DNA from: Prescottella defluvii
Lineage (GTDB): Bacteria > Actinomycetota > Actinomycetes > Mycobacteriales > Mycobacteriaceae
NCBI GenBank assembly: GCA_029690005.1
Contig: CP121458.1
Span: 2,976,001 to 3,040,000 of the forward strand
Direction: 5' to 3'
DNA length: 64,000 bases
Below, one piece after another: positions 32,564-44,008 of the stretch. Positions within the stretch are counted from its first letter, which is position 1, and each line of letters opens with the position of its first letter. Made by a program: the position numbers and the translations under genes. Below the pieces are notes generated by a model. It did not search any database, was not told where the DNA came from, and saw only the letters and a list, made by a program, of their open reading frames with translations.

Positions 32564-35500
32564 GTGGCTGACTCGTTCGTTCACCTGCACAACCACACCG
32601 AGTACTCGATGCTCGACGGTGCGGCAAAGGTCGGCCGTTGTTCAAGGAGGCCGAGCGGCTCGGGATGACCGCGGTCGGGATGACCGACCACGGCAACATG
32701 TACGGCGCGAGCGAGTTCTACAACGTCGCGAAGAAGCACGGCATCAAGCCGATCATCGGCATCGAGGCGTACATTGCGCCGGAGTCGCGGTTCAACACCA
32801 AGCGCGTGCTGTGGGGCGATCCCGGCCAGAAGTCCGACGACGTCTCCGGTAGCGGTGCCTACACCCATATGACGATGGTCGCGGAAAACTCGACCGGCCT
32901 GCGGAACCTCTTCAAGCTGTCGTCGCTCGCGTCGATCGAGGGTCAGCTCGGCAAGTGGCCGCGCATGGACGAGGACCTGATCGCGCACCATGCCGAGGGC
33001 ATCATCGCCACGACGGGGTGCCCGTCGGGCGAGATCCAGACCCGGCTCCGTCTCGGTCACGACCGCGAGGCCCTCGAGGCCGCCGCGAAGTGGCAGGAGA
33101 TCTGGGGCAAGGACAACTTCTTCCTCGAGCTGATGGACCACGGGCTGTCGATCGAGCGGCGGGTTCGCGAGGGCCTGATCGACATCGGCAAGCAGTTGGG
33201 GATCCCGCCGATCGCCACCAACGACTGCCACTACGTCACCAAGGATGCCGCCGAGAACCACGAGGCGCTGCTGTGCATCCAGACCGGCAAGACGCTGTCG
33301 GATCCGACGCGGTTCAAGTTCGACGGCGACGGCTACTACCTCAAGTCCGCCGCGGAGATGCGGGCCATCTGGGATTCCGAGGTACCCGATGCGTGTGACA
33401 ACACGATGCTCATCGGCGAGCGGGTGCAGCCGTACGAGGACGTGTGGCAGCACCGCGACCGCATGCCGATCTTCCCCGTGCCCGACGGCCACACGCAGCA
33501 GACGTTCCTCCGCCACGAGGTGATGCGGGGCCTCGATCGCCGATTCCCGAGCGGTCCGCCGCAGGAGTACCTCGAGCGCGCCGACTACGAGATCGGCGTC
33601 ATCAACGAGATGGGCTTCCCCGCCTACTTCCTCGTCGTCGGCGACCTCATCAACCATGCGCGCGAGGTCGGCATCCGAGTCGGTCCGGGGCGAGGCTCGG
33701 CCGCGGGTTCGCTCGTCGCGTACGCGATGGGCATCACCAACATCGACCCCATCCCGCACGGCCTGCTGTTCGAGCGGTTCCTCAACCCCGAGCGCGTGTC
33801 GATGCCCGATATCGATATCGACTTCGACGATCGCCGCCGCGGCGAGATGGTCCGTTACGCCACGGAGAAGTGGGGCAGCGAGAAGGTCGCACAGGTCATC
33901 ACGTTCGGCACAATCAAGACCAAGGCCGCCATCAAGGACTCCGCGCGAGTCCAGTTCGGCCAGCCGGGTTTCGCGATCGCCGACCAGATCACCAAGGCGC
34001 TGCCGCCGCCGATCATGGCGAAGGACATCTCGGTGTCGGGTATCACCGACCCCGAGCACGAGCGCTACAAGGAGGCCGTCGAGGTCCGGGCACTCATCGA
34101 CTCGAACCCGGATGTCGCGAAGATCTACCAGACCGCGAAGGGCCTCGAGGGTCTGATCCGCAACGCCGGTGTGCACGCCTGCGCAGTCATCATGTCGTCC
34201 GAGCCGCTCACCGACGCGATCCCCGTGTGGAAGCGTGCGCAGGACGGCGCGATCATCACCGGTTGGGACTACCCGTCGTGCGAGGCCATCGGCCTGCTGA
34301 AGATGGACTTCCTGGGCCTGCGCAACCTCACGGTCATCGGTGACGCGATCGAGAACATCAAGGCCAACCGCGGCGTCGACATCGATCTCGACACGTTGCC
34401 GATCGAGGATCCGGCCACGTACGAGTTGCTCGCGCGTGGCGACACGCTCGGCGTCTTCCAGCTGGACGGCAGCGCGATGCGGGACCTGCTGCGGCGCATG
34501 CAGCCCACCGGCTTCGAGGACATCGTCGCGGTCCTGGCGCTGTACCGCCCGGGCCCGATGGGCATGAACGCGCACAACGACTACGCCGACCGAAAGAACG
34601 GGCGGCAGGACGTCAAGCCGATTCATCCGGAGCTCGAGGAGCCGCTGAAGGACATCCTCAAGGACACCTTCGGTCTGATCGTCTACCAGGAGCAGATCAT
34701 GCAGATCGCTCAGAAGGTGGCCGGCTACTCGCTCGGACAGGCGGACCTGCTCCGCCGAGCGATGGGTAAGAAGAAGAAGGAGATCCTCGACGAGGCCTAC
34801 GACGGCTTCGCCGACGGCATGAAGGCAAACGGGTTCTCGCAGGCGGCCATCACCGCGCTGTGGGACACGGTGCTGCCGTTCGCCGGCTACGCGTTCAACA
34901 AGTCGCACGCCGCCGGCTACGGCCTGGTGTCGTTCTGGACTGCGTACCTCAAGGCGAACTACCCGTCCGAGTACATGGCCGGCCTGCTCACGTCGGTCGG
35001 CGACGACAAGGACAAGGCCGCGGTGTACCTGTCCGACTGCCGGAAGATGGGCATCACGGTGCTGCCGCCGGACGTCAACGCGTCGCGGGTCGACTTCGCG
35101 TCCGTCGGCGAGGACATCCGGTTCGGTCTCGGTGCCGTGCGCAACGTGGGCGCCAACGTGGTGTCGTCGATCATCGCGGCGCGCGAGGAGAAGGGGAGTT
35201 TCACCGACTTCTCCGACTACCTCAACAAGATCGACGCACTGGCGTGCTCGAAGAAGGTCACCGAATCTCTCGTCAAGGCAGGCGGATTCGATTCGCTGGA
35301 TCATCCGCGCAAGGGCCTGCTGCTGGTGCACGCCGACGCGATCGACGCGGTGATGGGCACCAAGAAGGCCGAGGCGATGGGTCAGTTCGACCTGTTCGGC
35401 GGGGACGACGCCGACGAGTCGATCGCGTCCGTGTTCAACGTCAAGGTGCCCGACGAGGAGTGGGACACCAAGCACAAGCTCGCTCTCGAACGCGAGATGC

Positions 35501-36100
35501 TGGGCCTGTACGTGTCCGGGCACCCCCTCAACGGTGTCGAACACGTGTTGGCCGCCCAGTCCGACACCTCGATCCCGACGATCCTCGAGGGCGATATCAA
35601 GGACGGCACCCAGGTCACCGTCGGCGGCATCCTGGCGTCGGTCAACCGCCGGATCAACAAGAACGGCCTGACGTGGGCGTCCGCCCAGCTCGAAGGACCT
35701 CTCCGGTGGTATCGAGGTGCTGTTCTTCCCGCAGGCGTACTCGGTGTACGGCATGGATGTGGTCGAGGACTCGGTGGTTCTGGTCAAGGCGCGGGTGTCG
35801 ATCCGCGACGACCGGGTGTCCCTGATCGCGAACGATCTTGCGGTGCCGGACCTTTCGGCGATCGGTGTGGCGAAGCCGGTGTCGGTGAGCCTGCCCGTGC
35901 GGCAGTGCACCAAGGAGAAGCTCGGTGCGCTCCGTCAGGTGCTGTCGCGGCACCCCGGGACGGCGGACGTGCACGTCAAGCTCATCGGATCGCGCGGCAC
36001 CTCCCTGTGGAAGGTGGACGAGGTGCTCCGGGTGGAGCCGTCGTCGGCCCTGATGGGCGATCTCAAGGCTCTGCTCGGGCCCAGCTGCCTGGCGGGCTGA
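32564..36100 (+). CDS. dnaE1: DNA polymerase III alpha subunit (DnaE1)
   Basis: Replicative polymerase catalytic subunit, about 1179 residues. The PHP domain begins [16 protein letters not shown], with [10 protein letters not shown] next. The polymerase core carries [18 protein letters not shown] and [15 protein letters not shown] (catalytic Asp residues), then [11 protein letters not shown] and LYRPGPMGM. The beta-clamp-binding segment is likely GQFDLFGG. An OB-fold follows, containing [18 protein letters not shown]. Frames change near 32637 (CCC read as CC in the [11 protein letters not shown] codons) and near 35693 (an extra G). GTG 32564 is the only start that keeps the PHP histidine motif. 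Confidence 0.96.
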
Positions 36101-36115
36101 CGCCGGAACACGTCT

Positions 36116-36143
36116 CCGCCCGGACCTGGATCGGTCCGGGCGG
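36116..36143. terminator. Hairpin between dnaE1 and the convergent small gene
   Basis: Perfect 11-bp stem (CCGCCCGGACC / GGTCCGGGCGG) with a TGGATC loop, 16 bp after the dnaE1 stop. No U-tract follows on the plus strand. It sits between two convergent genes and probably terminates both. Confidence 0.65.
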
Positions 36144-36160
36144 TCCACTACGCGGTACGG

Positions 36161-36424
36161 CTACCGATGGTGGTGGTGCTGGTGCTGGCACATCCAGTGC
36201 ATGTTCCCGTACTGGTCGCGCTGCATGCAGTGGCAGTGCCCGTGGTGGTGATGAACCGGGGTCACCGCGACCACGGCCGGGCCCGCAGCCGGCGTGGCGG
36301 TGTCTGCGAGTGCAGGTGCCGCGGCCAACCCGAACGGGACGGCCACCAGCGACAGCGTGATCAGGACTTTGGCGAACAGTCGCCTCATCGTGCGTACCCG
36401 CGGGGTTTCGTACTCCTGTTCCAT
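36161..36424 (-). CDS. Small secreted His/Cys-rich protein
   Basis: 87 residues from ATG 36424, which has GGAGAGG seven bases upstream; a second Met gives 75 residues. The signal peptide is clear ([22 protein letters not shown], cleavage probably after ALA). The mature peptide of about 45 residues has a short Ala/Pro/Thr stretch and then a His- and Cys-rich end: [26 protein letters not shown]. Three Cys, many His and three Met in about 30 residues suggest binding of a soft metal such as copper, zinc or nickel. That role is inferred from composition only. No partner gene is adjacent. Confidence 0.75.
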   Translation of the reverse strand: MEQEYETPRVRTMRRLFAKVLITLSLVAVPFGLAAAPALADTATPAAGPAVVAVTPVHHHHGHCHCMQRDQYGNMHWMCQHQHHHHR

Positions 36425-36652
36425 GCGAGATCCTCTCCGCACGGCCGACCACCGGGGTCGTTTGCCACCGGCGGCCGACCACCGGATGGTGATCCGGCGG
36501 TCGAATGGCCGTTGCGGTGCGTCGGGTACCGCCATCACGACGCTCGGCGCATCGCTGCTTGTCGTGCACCTCCCATGTTATTGCCGGATTTGTCTGCTAT
36601 CCGAAACTCGTAGGAGATTCACAGGTGGGCGTGACCTGGCCCGTCGGTGTGC

Positions 36653-37544
36653 TCAGAGTCCACCGAGATCGGACAGGACCTCGAGCGCGTGGTCGGTGGC
36701 CCGCCACAACGCATCGATCGCCTGCTCCGCGGTCGGCCGCGTCTGCGGGTTCTGCAGAGCGAACCCGTTCGCCAGGGTGATGGTGTTGTAGCCGGTGTCG
36801 GCGGCGCGCAGCAGTTGGCGCGACGGCTGGTCGTTGCCCGCCAGCCGGTCCAGTCCCTCGCCCACGAAGTAGAACCGCCACAGCGGCCCGAGGTCGCCCC
36901 CGTAGAGCACCTTGGTGAGCGTCACGATCGAATCCCCCTTGTCGGCAATGGAATCGACGATCTTGTAGTAGTCGGGATGTTCTCGGTCGGGTGCCGCTGG
37001 AGTCGACGGCGTAGGCGAGGTCGACGGTGAGGTGGGCGTTGTAGCCGGCCATCGCAACCCGGGCGGGGCTCTGCGTGCACTGTCGGGTCAGTGCGAAGTA
37101 GTTGGCCCACGGCGGATCGACCTGTGCGCCGGTGAATTCGGCGTGGAGATTGCGCAGGTAGCGGGCGAGCAGGTCGTAGCTGATCTTCGGGGACCACACG
37201 CGGTCGGGCAGCGCGGTCGGGTCGCGTTGCAGCGGCAGAACGACCTCGTACTCGACGGCATTCAGTCCGACCGAGAATAGGCCCCTCCAGTCCCGATGTG
37301 CGACAAGGATGTCGGTGATCCGGCGGTGCCGGTCGATCGCCGCCTCGAGCCGTGCCAGTCCGGAACCGGACAAGGTGGACGTATCGCTCAGATCGGTGAT
37401 GTGCTCGATATCCGTCGCGCTCAACGGTGTTCCGCATGCCGTCGCGACCGGGGAGGCGACGTCGGCGGCTGCAAAGCCGGGGGAGAGGAGCGTGAGCGAT
37501 GCGGCGAGCGTGGCGGCGGGTGCGTACAGCCGGCAGAAGCGCAT
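36653..37544 (-). CDS. Secreted DUF5995-like protein
   Basis: Exported protein of about 297 residues with a signal peptide (YAPAATLAASLTLLSPGFAA). The mature part contains ACGTPLSATDIEHITDL, RRITDILVAHRDWRGLFSVG, DPPWANYFALTRQC and MAGYNAHLTVDLAYAV. The last, with its central NAH and acidic residues, resembles the core motif of DUF5995 proteins; the assignment is tentative. A frameshift near 36990 joins this to HPDYYKIVDSIADKGDS and a C-terminal helical part. A cell-envelope location is likely. Confidence 0.65.
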
Positions 37545-37638
37545 CGCACGAGCCTAGATCGCCGGACGTGATTTCCGTCCGAACGTCGGTGGGGTGTCGC
37601 GCGACTCGGGTGTCCGCGGTGGGTGCTCGGGGCGGGTG

Positions 37639-37869
37639 CTATCGGCGGCGGCGCGTGAGCATGACGCGCCGGGTCCACCACACCGCGACGGCGGTGCCGG
37701 CGGCCGTGAGCACGGCGGTCTGCAGGGCATGGGTGACTGTGAGGATCAGCAGGAACGCCAGCACGCCGGCGGCGATCGCCTCGAGCTTGTAGACCGGCCA
37801 CGCGGTGCCGGCGATGTCGACGGTGACGTGCGCACGACGCGGGGCGTGTCCGTGCAGTACCGCGGTCAT
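37639..37869 (-). CDS. Small membrane protein
   Basis: 76 residues; ATG 37869. A polar start (RRAHVTVDIAGTAWPVYKLE) is followed by two hydrophobic segments (about residues 30-47 and 50-64) and an Arg-rich C-terminus ending TRRRR. No family recognised. It lies between the DUF5995-like gene and the divergent nitroreductase gene. Confidence 0.5.
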   Translation of the reverse strand: MTAVLHGHAPRRAHVTVDIAGTAWPVYKLEAIAAGVLAFLLILTVTHALQTAVLTAAGTAVAVWWTRRVMLTRRRR

Positions 37870-38026
37870 GTGTGCACCTCGTCCGTGTTCGGCTACCTCG
37901 TCGGTGTTGTTCAGAATACCGACACATCCGAGTTCGGTCCACCGAACAATTCCCATCGAGATGTGAAAGTCTCGCTTTCCGGTCAGCCGGGTGGTCAAGA
38001 TCATGTACGGGGTGTTGACTGGGCGC

Positions 38027-38463
38027 ATGCCACTCACCGGTGAATACGAACCCAGTCCCTCGTCTTGGGCCGCGGACCAGGTCGACCTCTACGAACGTTC
38101 CGGCGGCACCGAGGGAACGATGCTGAACGGCAAGCCCGTCATCATCCTCACCACGAAGGGCGCCAGTCCGGCAAGCTCCGCAAGACCCCGCTCATGCGCG
38201 TCGAGCACGACGGGCAGTACGCGGTGGTCGCATCGCTCGGCGGCGCCCCTAAGCATCCGGTCTGGTACCACAACGTGGTTGCCGACCCGCACGTCGAGCT
38301 GCAGGACGGCACCGTCAAGCAGGACATGACCGCGCGTGAGGTGACGGGCGACGAGAAGGCCGTGTGGTGGGCGCGCGCGGTTGAGGCGTGGCCGGACTAC
38401 GCCGAGTATCAGAAGAAGACCGGACGTCAGATCCCGGTCTTCGTGCTCAGCCCGCAGAAGTAG
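38027..38463 (+). CDS. F420-type nitroreductase/oxidoreductase (Ddn family)
   Basis: Split-barrel protein of about 145 residues in the Ddn family (deazaflavin-dependent nitroreductases and quinone reductases of mycolic-acid bacteria). Motifs are [42 protein letters not shown] (after restoring one A near 38167), [20 protein letters not shown] and [12 protein letters not shown], with [20 protein letters not shown] at the end. These include the conserved F420-contact regions. ATG 38027 is preferred; GTG 37991 is an upstream alternative. Confidence 0.88.
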
Positions 38464-38556
38464 GCGTCAACCGTCGTCCCCGGCCGCCGTGCGTGATTTC
38501 CGAGTAGCCTGCGAGAAGTAGGGCCACGAATCCGGATCTCGCGGGCGGAGGCTGAC

Positions 38557-40332
38557 ATGGCGGCGAAAACTGTTGCAGATCAACTTGTTTCCCAACTCCA
38601 GGATGCGGGGAGTGCGGCGTATCTACGGGATCGTGGGAGACAGTCTCAATCCAGTGGTCGACGCCGTCCGCCGGACCGGAGGGTCGGTGGCGGGCGGCAT
38701 CGACTGGGTCCACGTCCGGCACGAGGAGACGGCGGCGTTCGCCGCGGCCGCCGAGGCCCAGGTGACCGGTCGCCTCGCGGTGTGCGCGGGCTCGTGCGGT
38801 CCGGGCAACCTCCACCTGATCAACGGCCTGTACGACGCGAACCGCTCCGGGGCCCCGGTGCTGGCGATCGCGTCGCACATCCCGAGCGCGCAGATCGGCA
38901 CCGGTTACTTCCAGGAGACGCATCCCGATCGGCTGTTCGTCGAATGCTCGCGCTACACCGAGATGATCAGCACGCCGGCGCAGTCGGCGCGGGTGGTCCA
39001 GAGTGCGATGCAGCACGCGCTCGCGCTGTCCGGCGTCGCGGTCGTCACGCTGCCCGGCGACGTCGCGGAGGAGACGGCCGTGGGCACGCCGCCGCCGTTG
39101 GTGCGGACCGGGCGCCCGGACGTCGTTCCGGCGGAGGCTGACGTGCGCGCCCTCGCGGACGCGATCAACACCGCGTCGGCCGTGGCGATCTTCGCCGGCG
39201 CCGGGGTGCGGGACGCCCGCGATGAGGTCCTGGCGCTCGCCGACACGATCGGCGCGCCGATCGGGCACACCCTCCGCGGCAAGGAATTCATCCAGTACGA
39301 CAACCCGTTCGACGTCGGCATGACCGGATTGCTCGGCTACGGCGCCGCACACGACGGCATGCACGACGCCGACCTGCTGATCCTCGCCGGCACGGATTTC
39401 CCCTACGACCAGTTCTTGCCCGACGACGTCCGCACCGCGCAGATCGACGTCGCCGCCGAGACTCTGGGGCGGCGCACCGGGGTCGACCTGGCCGTGCACG
39501 GGACACCAGATCGGTCCTGCGGGCGCTGGCACCGCTGGTCCGGCGCAAGACCGACCGTGGCTTCCTGAAGAAGTCCCTCGACCGGCACGAGAGGCTCATG
39601 ACCAAGGTCGTCGGCGCCTACACCGAGCCCGTCAAGCAGCGGATCCCGATCCACCCCGAGTACGCCGCGTCGATCCTCGACGACATCGCCGCCGAGGACG
39701 CGGTGTTCACCACGGACACCGGCATGTGCAACGTGTGGGCGGCGCGCTACCTGAACCCCAACGGCCGCCGCAGGTTCCTGTCGTCGGCGCTGCATGGGTC
39801 GATGGCGAATGCGTTGCCGCACGCGATCGGCGCGCAGTTCGCCGAGCCGGGACGGCAGGTGGTGGCGATGTCGGCGACGGTGGATTGTCGATGCTGCTCG
39901 GTGAATTGATCACGGTCGCGATGTACAAGCTGCCGATCAAGATCGTCGTCTTCGACAACTCGACGCTGGGCATGGTCAAACTTCGAGATGCTCGTGGACG
40001 GTCTGCCCGATTTCGGGGTGGATGTTCCGTCTGTCGACTACGCCGCTCTCGCAACGGCTTTGGGGATGTTCTCCCGTCGGATCGAGGATCCCGCGGATGT
40101 CGAGTCCGGGCTCCGGGCGGCCTTCGAGCACGACGGCCCGGCGCTCGTCGACATCGTCACCGATCCGAATGCACTGTCGTTACCGCCGGCGATCACCGGC
40201 GAGCAGGTGCGCGGGTTCGCGCTCGCGATGTCCAAGATGGTGATGAACGGCGGTGTGGCAGAAGCGGTTCAGATGGCCAAGTCGAATCTGCGGAACGTCC
40301 CGCGGCCGTCGCAGTTCTCGCCGCGCGGCTGA
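38557..40332 (+). CDS. poxB: Pyruvate:quinone oxidoreductase-like ThDP enzyme (PoxB family)
   Basis: Thiamine-diphosphate enzyme of the pyruvate oxidase/dehydrogenase (quinone) group, converting pyruvate to acetate and CO2. Motifs include GVRRIYGIVGDSLNPVVDAV, the ThDP-activating Glu in VRHEETAAFAAAAEA, CAGSCGPGNLHLINGL, the FAD domain near IGHTLRGKEFIQYDNP, and the ThDP/Mg motif beginning near GGLSMLLGEL with DNSTLGMVK. About 592 residues. Frames change near 38605, 39500, 39880 and 39985. The C-terminal end (PAITGEQVRGFALAMSKMVM) matches the membrane-binding tail region of PoxB proteins. Confidence 0.88.
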
Positions 40333-40406
40333 CGGTGCGGGGTCGCGTCCGGACGCGCGGGTGGGGCGGTTGCGCGCGGTGCCGTGCGTAGTGGGAAAAT
40401 GGCGGG

Positions 40407-41770
40407 GTGTCTAACTCGCCGGAACTCGCAGAACTGAAGGTAACCTCGCCCGCGCTCACCGCGGACGAGATCGATGCGGCTGCCGAGCGAATTGCGCACA
40501 TTATCGACGCGACACCCCTCCAACTCAGCGATCGGCTCTCGGCGCTGACCGGCGCCAAGGTCTACCTCAAGCGTGAGGACCTGCAGGTGGTCCGGTCGTA
40601 CAAGCTGCGCGGCGCCTACAACCTGATCATGCAGCTCAGCGATGTCGAGCGGGCCGCGGGTGTTGTCACGGCCAGCGCCGGCAACCACGCCCAGGGTGTG
40701 GCGTTCGCCTGCCGGGCAATGGAGATCCGTGGCCGCATCTACGTCCCGGCCAACGCCCGAAGCAGAAGCGCGACCGGATCATGGTGCACGGCGGCGGATT
40801 CGTCGAGCTCATCCCGACCGGGGAGACCTACGACGCGGCCGCCGCGGCCGCCGCCGCCGACGTCGAGCGGACCGGGCGACGATGGTCCCGCCGTTCGACG
40901 ACCCGCGCACCGCTGCCGGTCAGGGCACCATCGCGGCGGAGATCCTCGAGCAGTTGGGCGAGGCGCCGGACTGCGTCGTCGTCCCGGTCGGTGGTGGCGG
41001 CTGCATCGCCGGCATCGCCACCTACATGCACGAGCGGGCGCCCGAGACCACCATCGTCGGTGTCGAGCCGGTGGGTGCGGCGTCGATGACCGCGGCCCTG
41101 GTGGCCGGCGGCCCGGTGACGCTCCCGGAGGTCGATCCCTTCGTCGACGGTGCCGCGGTCAAGCGGGTCGGCGACTTGCCGTACGCAGTGGTGTCCGCAC
41201 TCGGGGCGAGCGTCGTCTCGCACGCGTCGCTGCCGCTGGTGGCCGGTCCCCGCGCGGGCCGGGTTCCGGAGATGGGCCCGGAGAAGTTCGCGATGACCCA
41301 GGTCGACGAGGGCGCGATCTGTACCGCGATGCTCGAAGCTGTACCAGAACGAGGGCATCATCGCCGAGCCCGCCGGGGCGCTGTCCGTCACCGCGCTGGG
41401 TCAGCTCGACGTCGAGCCCGGCAGCACGGTCGTGTGCCTGATCTCCGGCGGCAACAACGACGTCTCGCGCTACGGCGAGATTCTCGAGCGGTCCCTCGTG
41501 CACCTGGGCCTCAAGCACTACTTCCTCGTGGACTTCCCGCAGGAGCCGGGCGCGCTGCGCCGCTTCCTCGACGAGGTGCTGGGACCGGACGACGACATCA
41601 CTCTCTTCGAGTACGTCAAGCGCAACAACCGCGAGACCGGTGCGGCGCTGGTCGGCGTCGAGCTCGGTTCGGCCGACGGGCTGTCCGATCTGCTGGACCG
41701 GATGCGCAGTTCGCGGATCGAGGTCGAGCAGCTCGAGCCCGGTTCGCCCGCGTACCGCTACCTCGCGTAG
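40407..41770 (+). CDS. ilvA: Threonine ammonia-lyase IlvA
   Basis: Biosynthetic threonine dehydratase, making 2-oxobutanoate for isoleucine. The PLP lysine lies in VRSYKLRGAYNLI, followed by TASAGNHAQGVAFA and the phosphate-binding loop VPVGGGGCIAGIA. The C-terminal single ACT-like domain (HYFLVDFPQEPGALRRFLDEV, DITLFEYVKRNNRETG) indicates the short type found in actinobacteria and bacilli. About 454 residues. Frames change near 40755, 40880 and 41345. GTG 40407 gives SNSPELAELK. Its 3' end overlaps, antisense, the read-through end of tetR. Confidence 0.93.
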
Positions 41771-42329
41771 TCGGGTCGCTCTCAGCGTGATCGCTGCCCG
41801 CCGGGTCGGTGCCGAGCAATCGGTTCACCACCCGGCGGTGCAGGTCGGGGTCGGATTCCGGTAGTCCGAGCAGGGCGGCCAGGTAGATGCCGTCGCCGAC
41901 GAGTCGGATGATCTCGGCCTGGACCGGGTCGTCGATCTCGGCGAGCAGTCCGGCGTCCCAGGAGCGCATCACGTCGGCGACGGCCTGCTGCACCTCGTCG
42001 TGCTGGCCGTCGGCGCTGCGCATGGCCGCGAGCATCGAGCGGTAGAGCGCCATCTCCTCGGCCGACTCGGCCACCGGGTACTGCAGGTAGATCTCGGAGA
42101 CGGTGCGGCCGCTCGAGACGGCGTCGGCCAGCTGCTGGTCCGAGCGCTCGCCGAGGCGTCGCACCATCGACGCCAGCAGGGCCTCCTTGGTGGGGAAGTG
42201 GTACAGCAATCCGCCCTTGGAGACCCCGGCGGCCGCCGCCACCGCTTCGAGGGTGACCTGGGCCACGCCGACGCCGAGCAGGAGACGTTCGAGGGCGTCG
42301 AGGATGCGGTCGCGTGTGTCGGATGCCAT
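41616..42329 (-). CDS. TetR-family repressor
   Basis: N-terminal helix-turn-helix domain: DTRDRILDALERLLLGVGVA, VTLEAVAAAAGVSKGGLLYH, FPTKEALL. The ligand-binding part contains EIYLQYPVAESAEEMALYRS and DPVQAEIIRLVGDGIYLAALL. The frame as read gives 237 residues, but the last 55 or so are Arg-rich and lie antisense to ilvA. The real protein probably ends near 41790 at about 180 residues, and a lost base probably hides the stop (TGA appears in another frame). ATG 42329 lies 9 bp from an operator-like repeat and has no evident ribosome-binding site, so the mRNA may be leaderless. Confidence 0.85.
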   Translation of the reverse strand: MASDTRDRILDALERLLLGVGVAQVTLEAVAAAAGVSKGGLLYHFPTKEALLASMVRRLGERSDQQLADAVSSGRTVSEIYLQYPVAESAEEMALYRSMLAAMRSADGQHDEVQQAVADVMRSWDAGLLAEIDDPVQAEIIRLVGDGIYLAALLGLPESDPDLHRRVVNRLLGTDPAGSDHAESDPTTRGSGTRANRARAARPRSANCASGPADRTARRPNRARRRPAPHRSRGCCA

Positions 42330-42337
42330 GAAAATCG

Positions 42338-42397
42338 ACTGTACCGGCTGGACGGTCGACTGTTATCCTGGAATCGTTACTGTACCGGCTGGACGGT
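42338..42397. promoter_or_regulatory. Twin 19-bp operator repeats between tetR and the MFS gene
   Basis: The sequence ACTGTACCGGCTGGACGGT occurs twice in direct orientation, at 42338-42356 and 42379-42397. The start-to-start distance is 41 bp, close to four helical turns. Each copy contains ACCG-(6)-CGGT dyad symmetry and is flanked by GAC or TAA-type bases. A TATCCT hexamer lies between them. This fits two TetR dimers binding the same face of DNA and controlling both divergent genes. Confidence 0.75.
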
Positions 42398-42447
42398 TAA
42401 CTCCGTGGTCGGTTCCTGTTCACCAATCAGTTCGTGGGAGTGGAAGC

Positions 42448-43961
42448 ATGTCTGTGGGCACCGTGCGCGATACGCACGTAGCGAGGGCCAGCCGCAAGGA
42501 CTGGCTGGGGCTGGTCGTGCTCGCCTTCGCTGTCCTGCTCATCTCGGTCGACGCGACAGTCCTCGACCTCGCCTTGCCGTTCATCAGTGAGGATCTCGAG
42601 CCGAGCAGCACGCAGCTGCTGTGGATCATCGACGTCTACTCGTTCGTCCTCGCGGGCCTGTTGGTGACGATGGGCACCCTGGGCGACCGGATCGGTCGGC
42701 GTCGGCTGCTCCTGATCGGTGCCGCCGGGTTCGGGTTGGCGTCGCTGGTCGCGGCTTGGTCCGCGAGCCCCGAGATGCTCATCGCGGCCCGCGTGCTCCA
42801 GGGTGTGTCGGGTGCGACGCTCATGCCTGCCACCCTCGGCCTCATCCGGACGATGTTCGTCGACCCGCGTCAGCGCACCACCGCGATCGGCGTGTGGGTG
42901 CGATGGCCGGTGGCGGTGCCGCAGCCGGCCCGCTGATCGGCGGTTGGCTGCTCGAGCACTACTGGTGGGGCTCGGTGTTCCTGATCAACATTCCGGTCAT
43001 GATCGGCCTCATCGCGCTCGGCCCGCTGGTGATTCCGGAGTCGAAGAACCCCGAGCCGGGTCGTTTCGACCTGATCAGTGCCGCGCTGTCGATGCTCGCG
43101 ATGGTTCCAATGGTCTACGCGGTCAAGGAAACTGCGGTGCACGGCCCAAGTTGGGCGCTCACTGCGATCGGCATCGTGGGCCTGATCGCCGGTTGGATCT
43201 TCATCCGTCGCCAGCGGGTGCTCGACGACCCGATGCTCGACCTGTCGCTGTTCGCCCGCCCGGCCTTCTCGACGGCCGTGCTGACGAACCTGCTCTCGAT
43301 CTTCGCGCTCGCCGGCGTGCTGTTCTTCGGCTCGCAGTACCTGCAGCTGGTCCTCGGCTATCGCCCGCTCGAGGCCGGACTGCTGATGCTGCCGGGCACG
43401 TTGGTCAGCGCGTTCGCGTCGTTGGCCGCGGCGTGGCTGGTCCGGCGGTGGGAACCGAGCCGGGTGCTCAGTGTCGGCCTCCTGGTCGCGGCCTTCGGTG
43501 CCGCGGCGATGATCGCGCTGCAGACGGACAGCGGGCCGCAGGCGTTCGTCGTCGGGTTCCTGCTCGCCGGTGCGGGTATCGGTGTCGCACTCACCCTGAC
43601 CAACGACCTGGTCGTCGGCGCCGTCGAACCGGAACGCGCGGGCGCGGCGTCGGCCGTCTCGGAGACCGCGTACGAACTCGGTGTCGCGCTGGGTGTCGCG
43701 ATCCTCGGCAGTGTGGTTCTGGCGATCTACCGCGGGGGCCTCGACGTCTCGGGGTTGAACGCTGACCAGGCGCACATTGCGCAGGGCACCCTCGGCGGCG
43801 CGGTTGACGTGTCGCACTCCCTGCCGGCGAACGAGGCGGCGGCGTTCGTCGAGACGGCGCAGTCGGCGTTCGTCGACGGCATGCACATTGCGGCGGGCGC
43901 GACGGCAGTCGTGTTGCTCGCGACGGCGATTCTCGTGGCGCGCATGCTCCGTAAGCGCTGA
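42448..43961 (+). CDS. MFS multidrug efflux transporter, DHA2 (14-helix) type
   Basis: Proton-driven drug exporter of about 504 residues with some 14 hydrophobic segments. Motifs: SVDATVLDLALPFISEDL in helix 1, the MFS loop TLGDRIGRRRLLLIG, and ARVLQGVSGATLMPATLGL followed (after a frameshift near 42900) by MAGGGAAAGPLIGGWL, a motif-C-like antiporter signature. It resembles QacA/LfrA/SmvA pumps; the substrate is unknown. ATG 42448 has GGGAGTGGAAGC upstream. The gene is divergent from tetR and is followed by a terminator. Confidence 0.92.
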
Positions 43962-43977
43962 CTTGTAACACAAATAG

Positions 43978-44008
43978 CGGCCGGCTCGAATCACATTCGA
44001 GCCGGCCG
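43978..44008 (+). terminator. Intrinsic-type terminator after the MFS gene
   Basis: Perfect 14-bp stem (arm CGGCCGGCTCGAAT) with a CAC loop, then TTGTCGTGT, 17 bp after the MFS stop codon. Confidence 0.85.

Noticed and set aside
32581-35913. Minus-strand open frame of 1110 codons opposite dnaE1
   Set aside because: Composition is typical of antisense GC-rich shadow (Arg, Asp, Val and His) and it lies entirely over a conserved polymerase gene.
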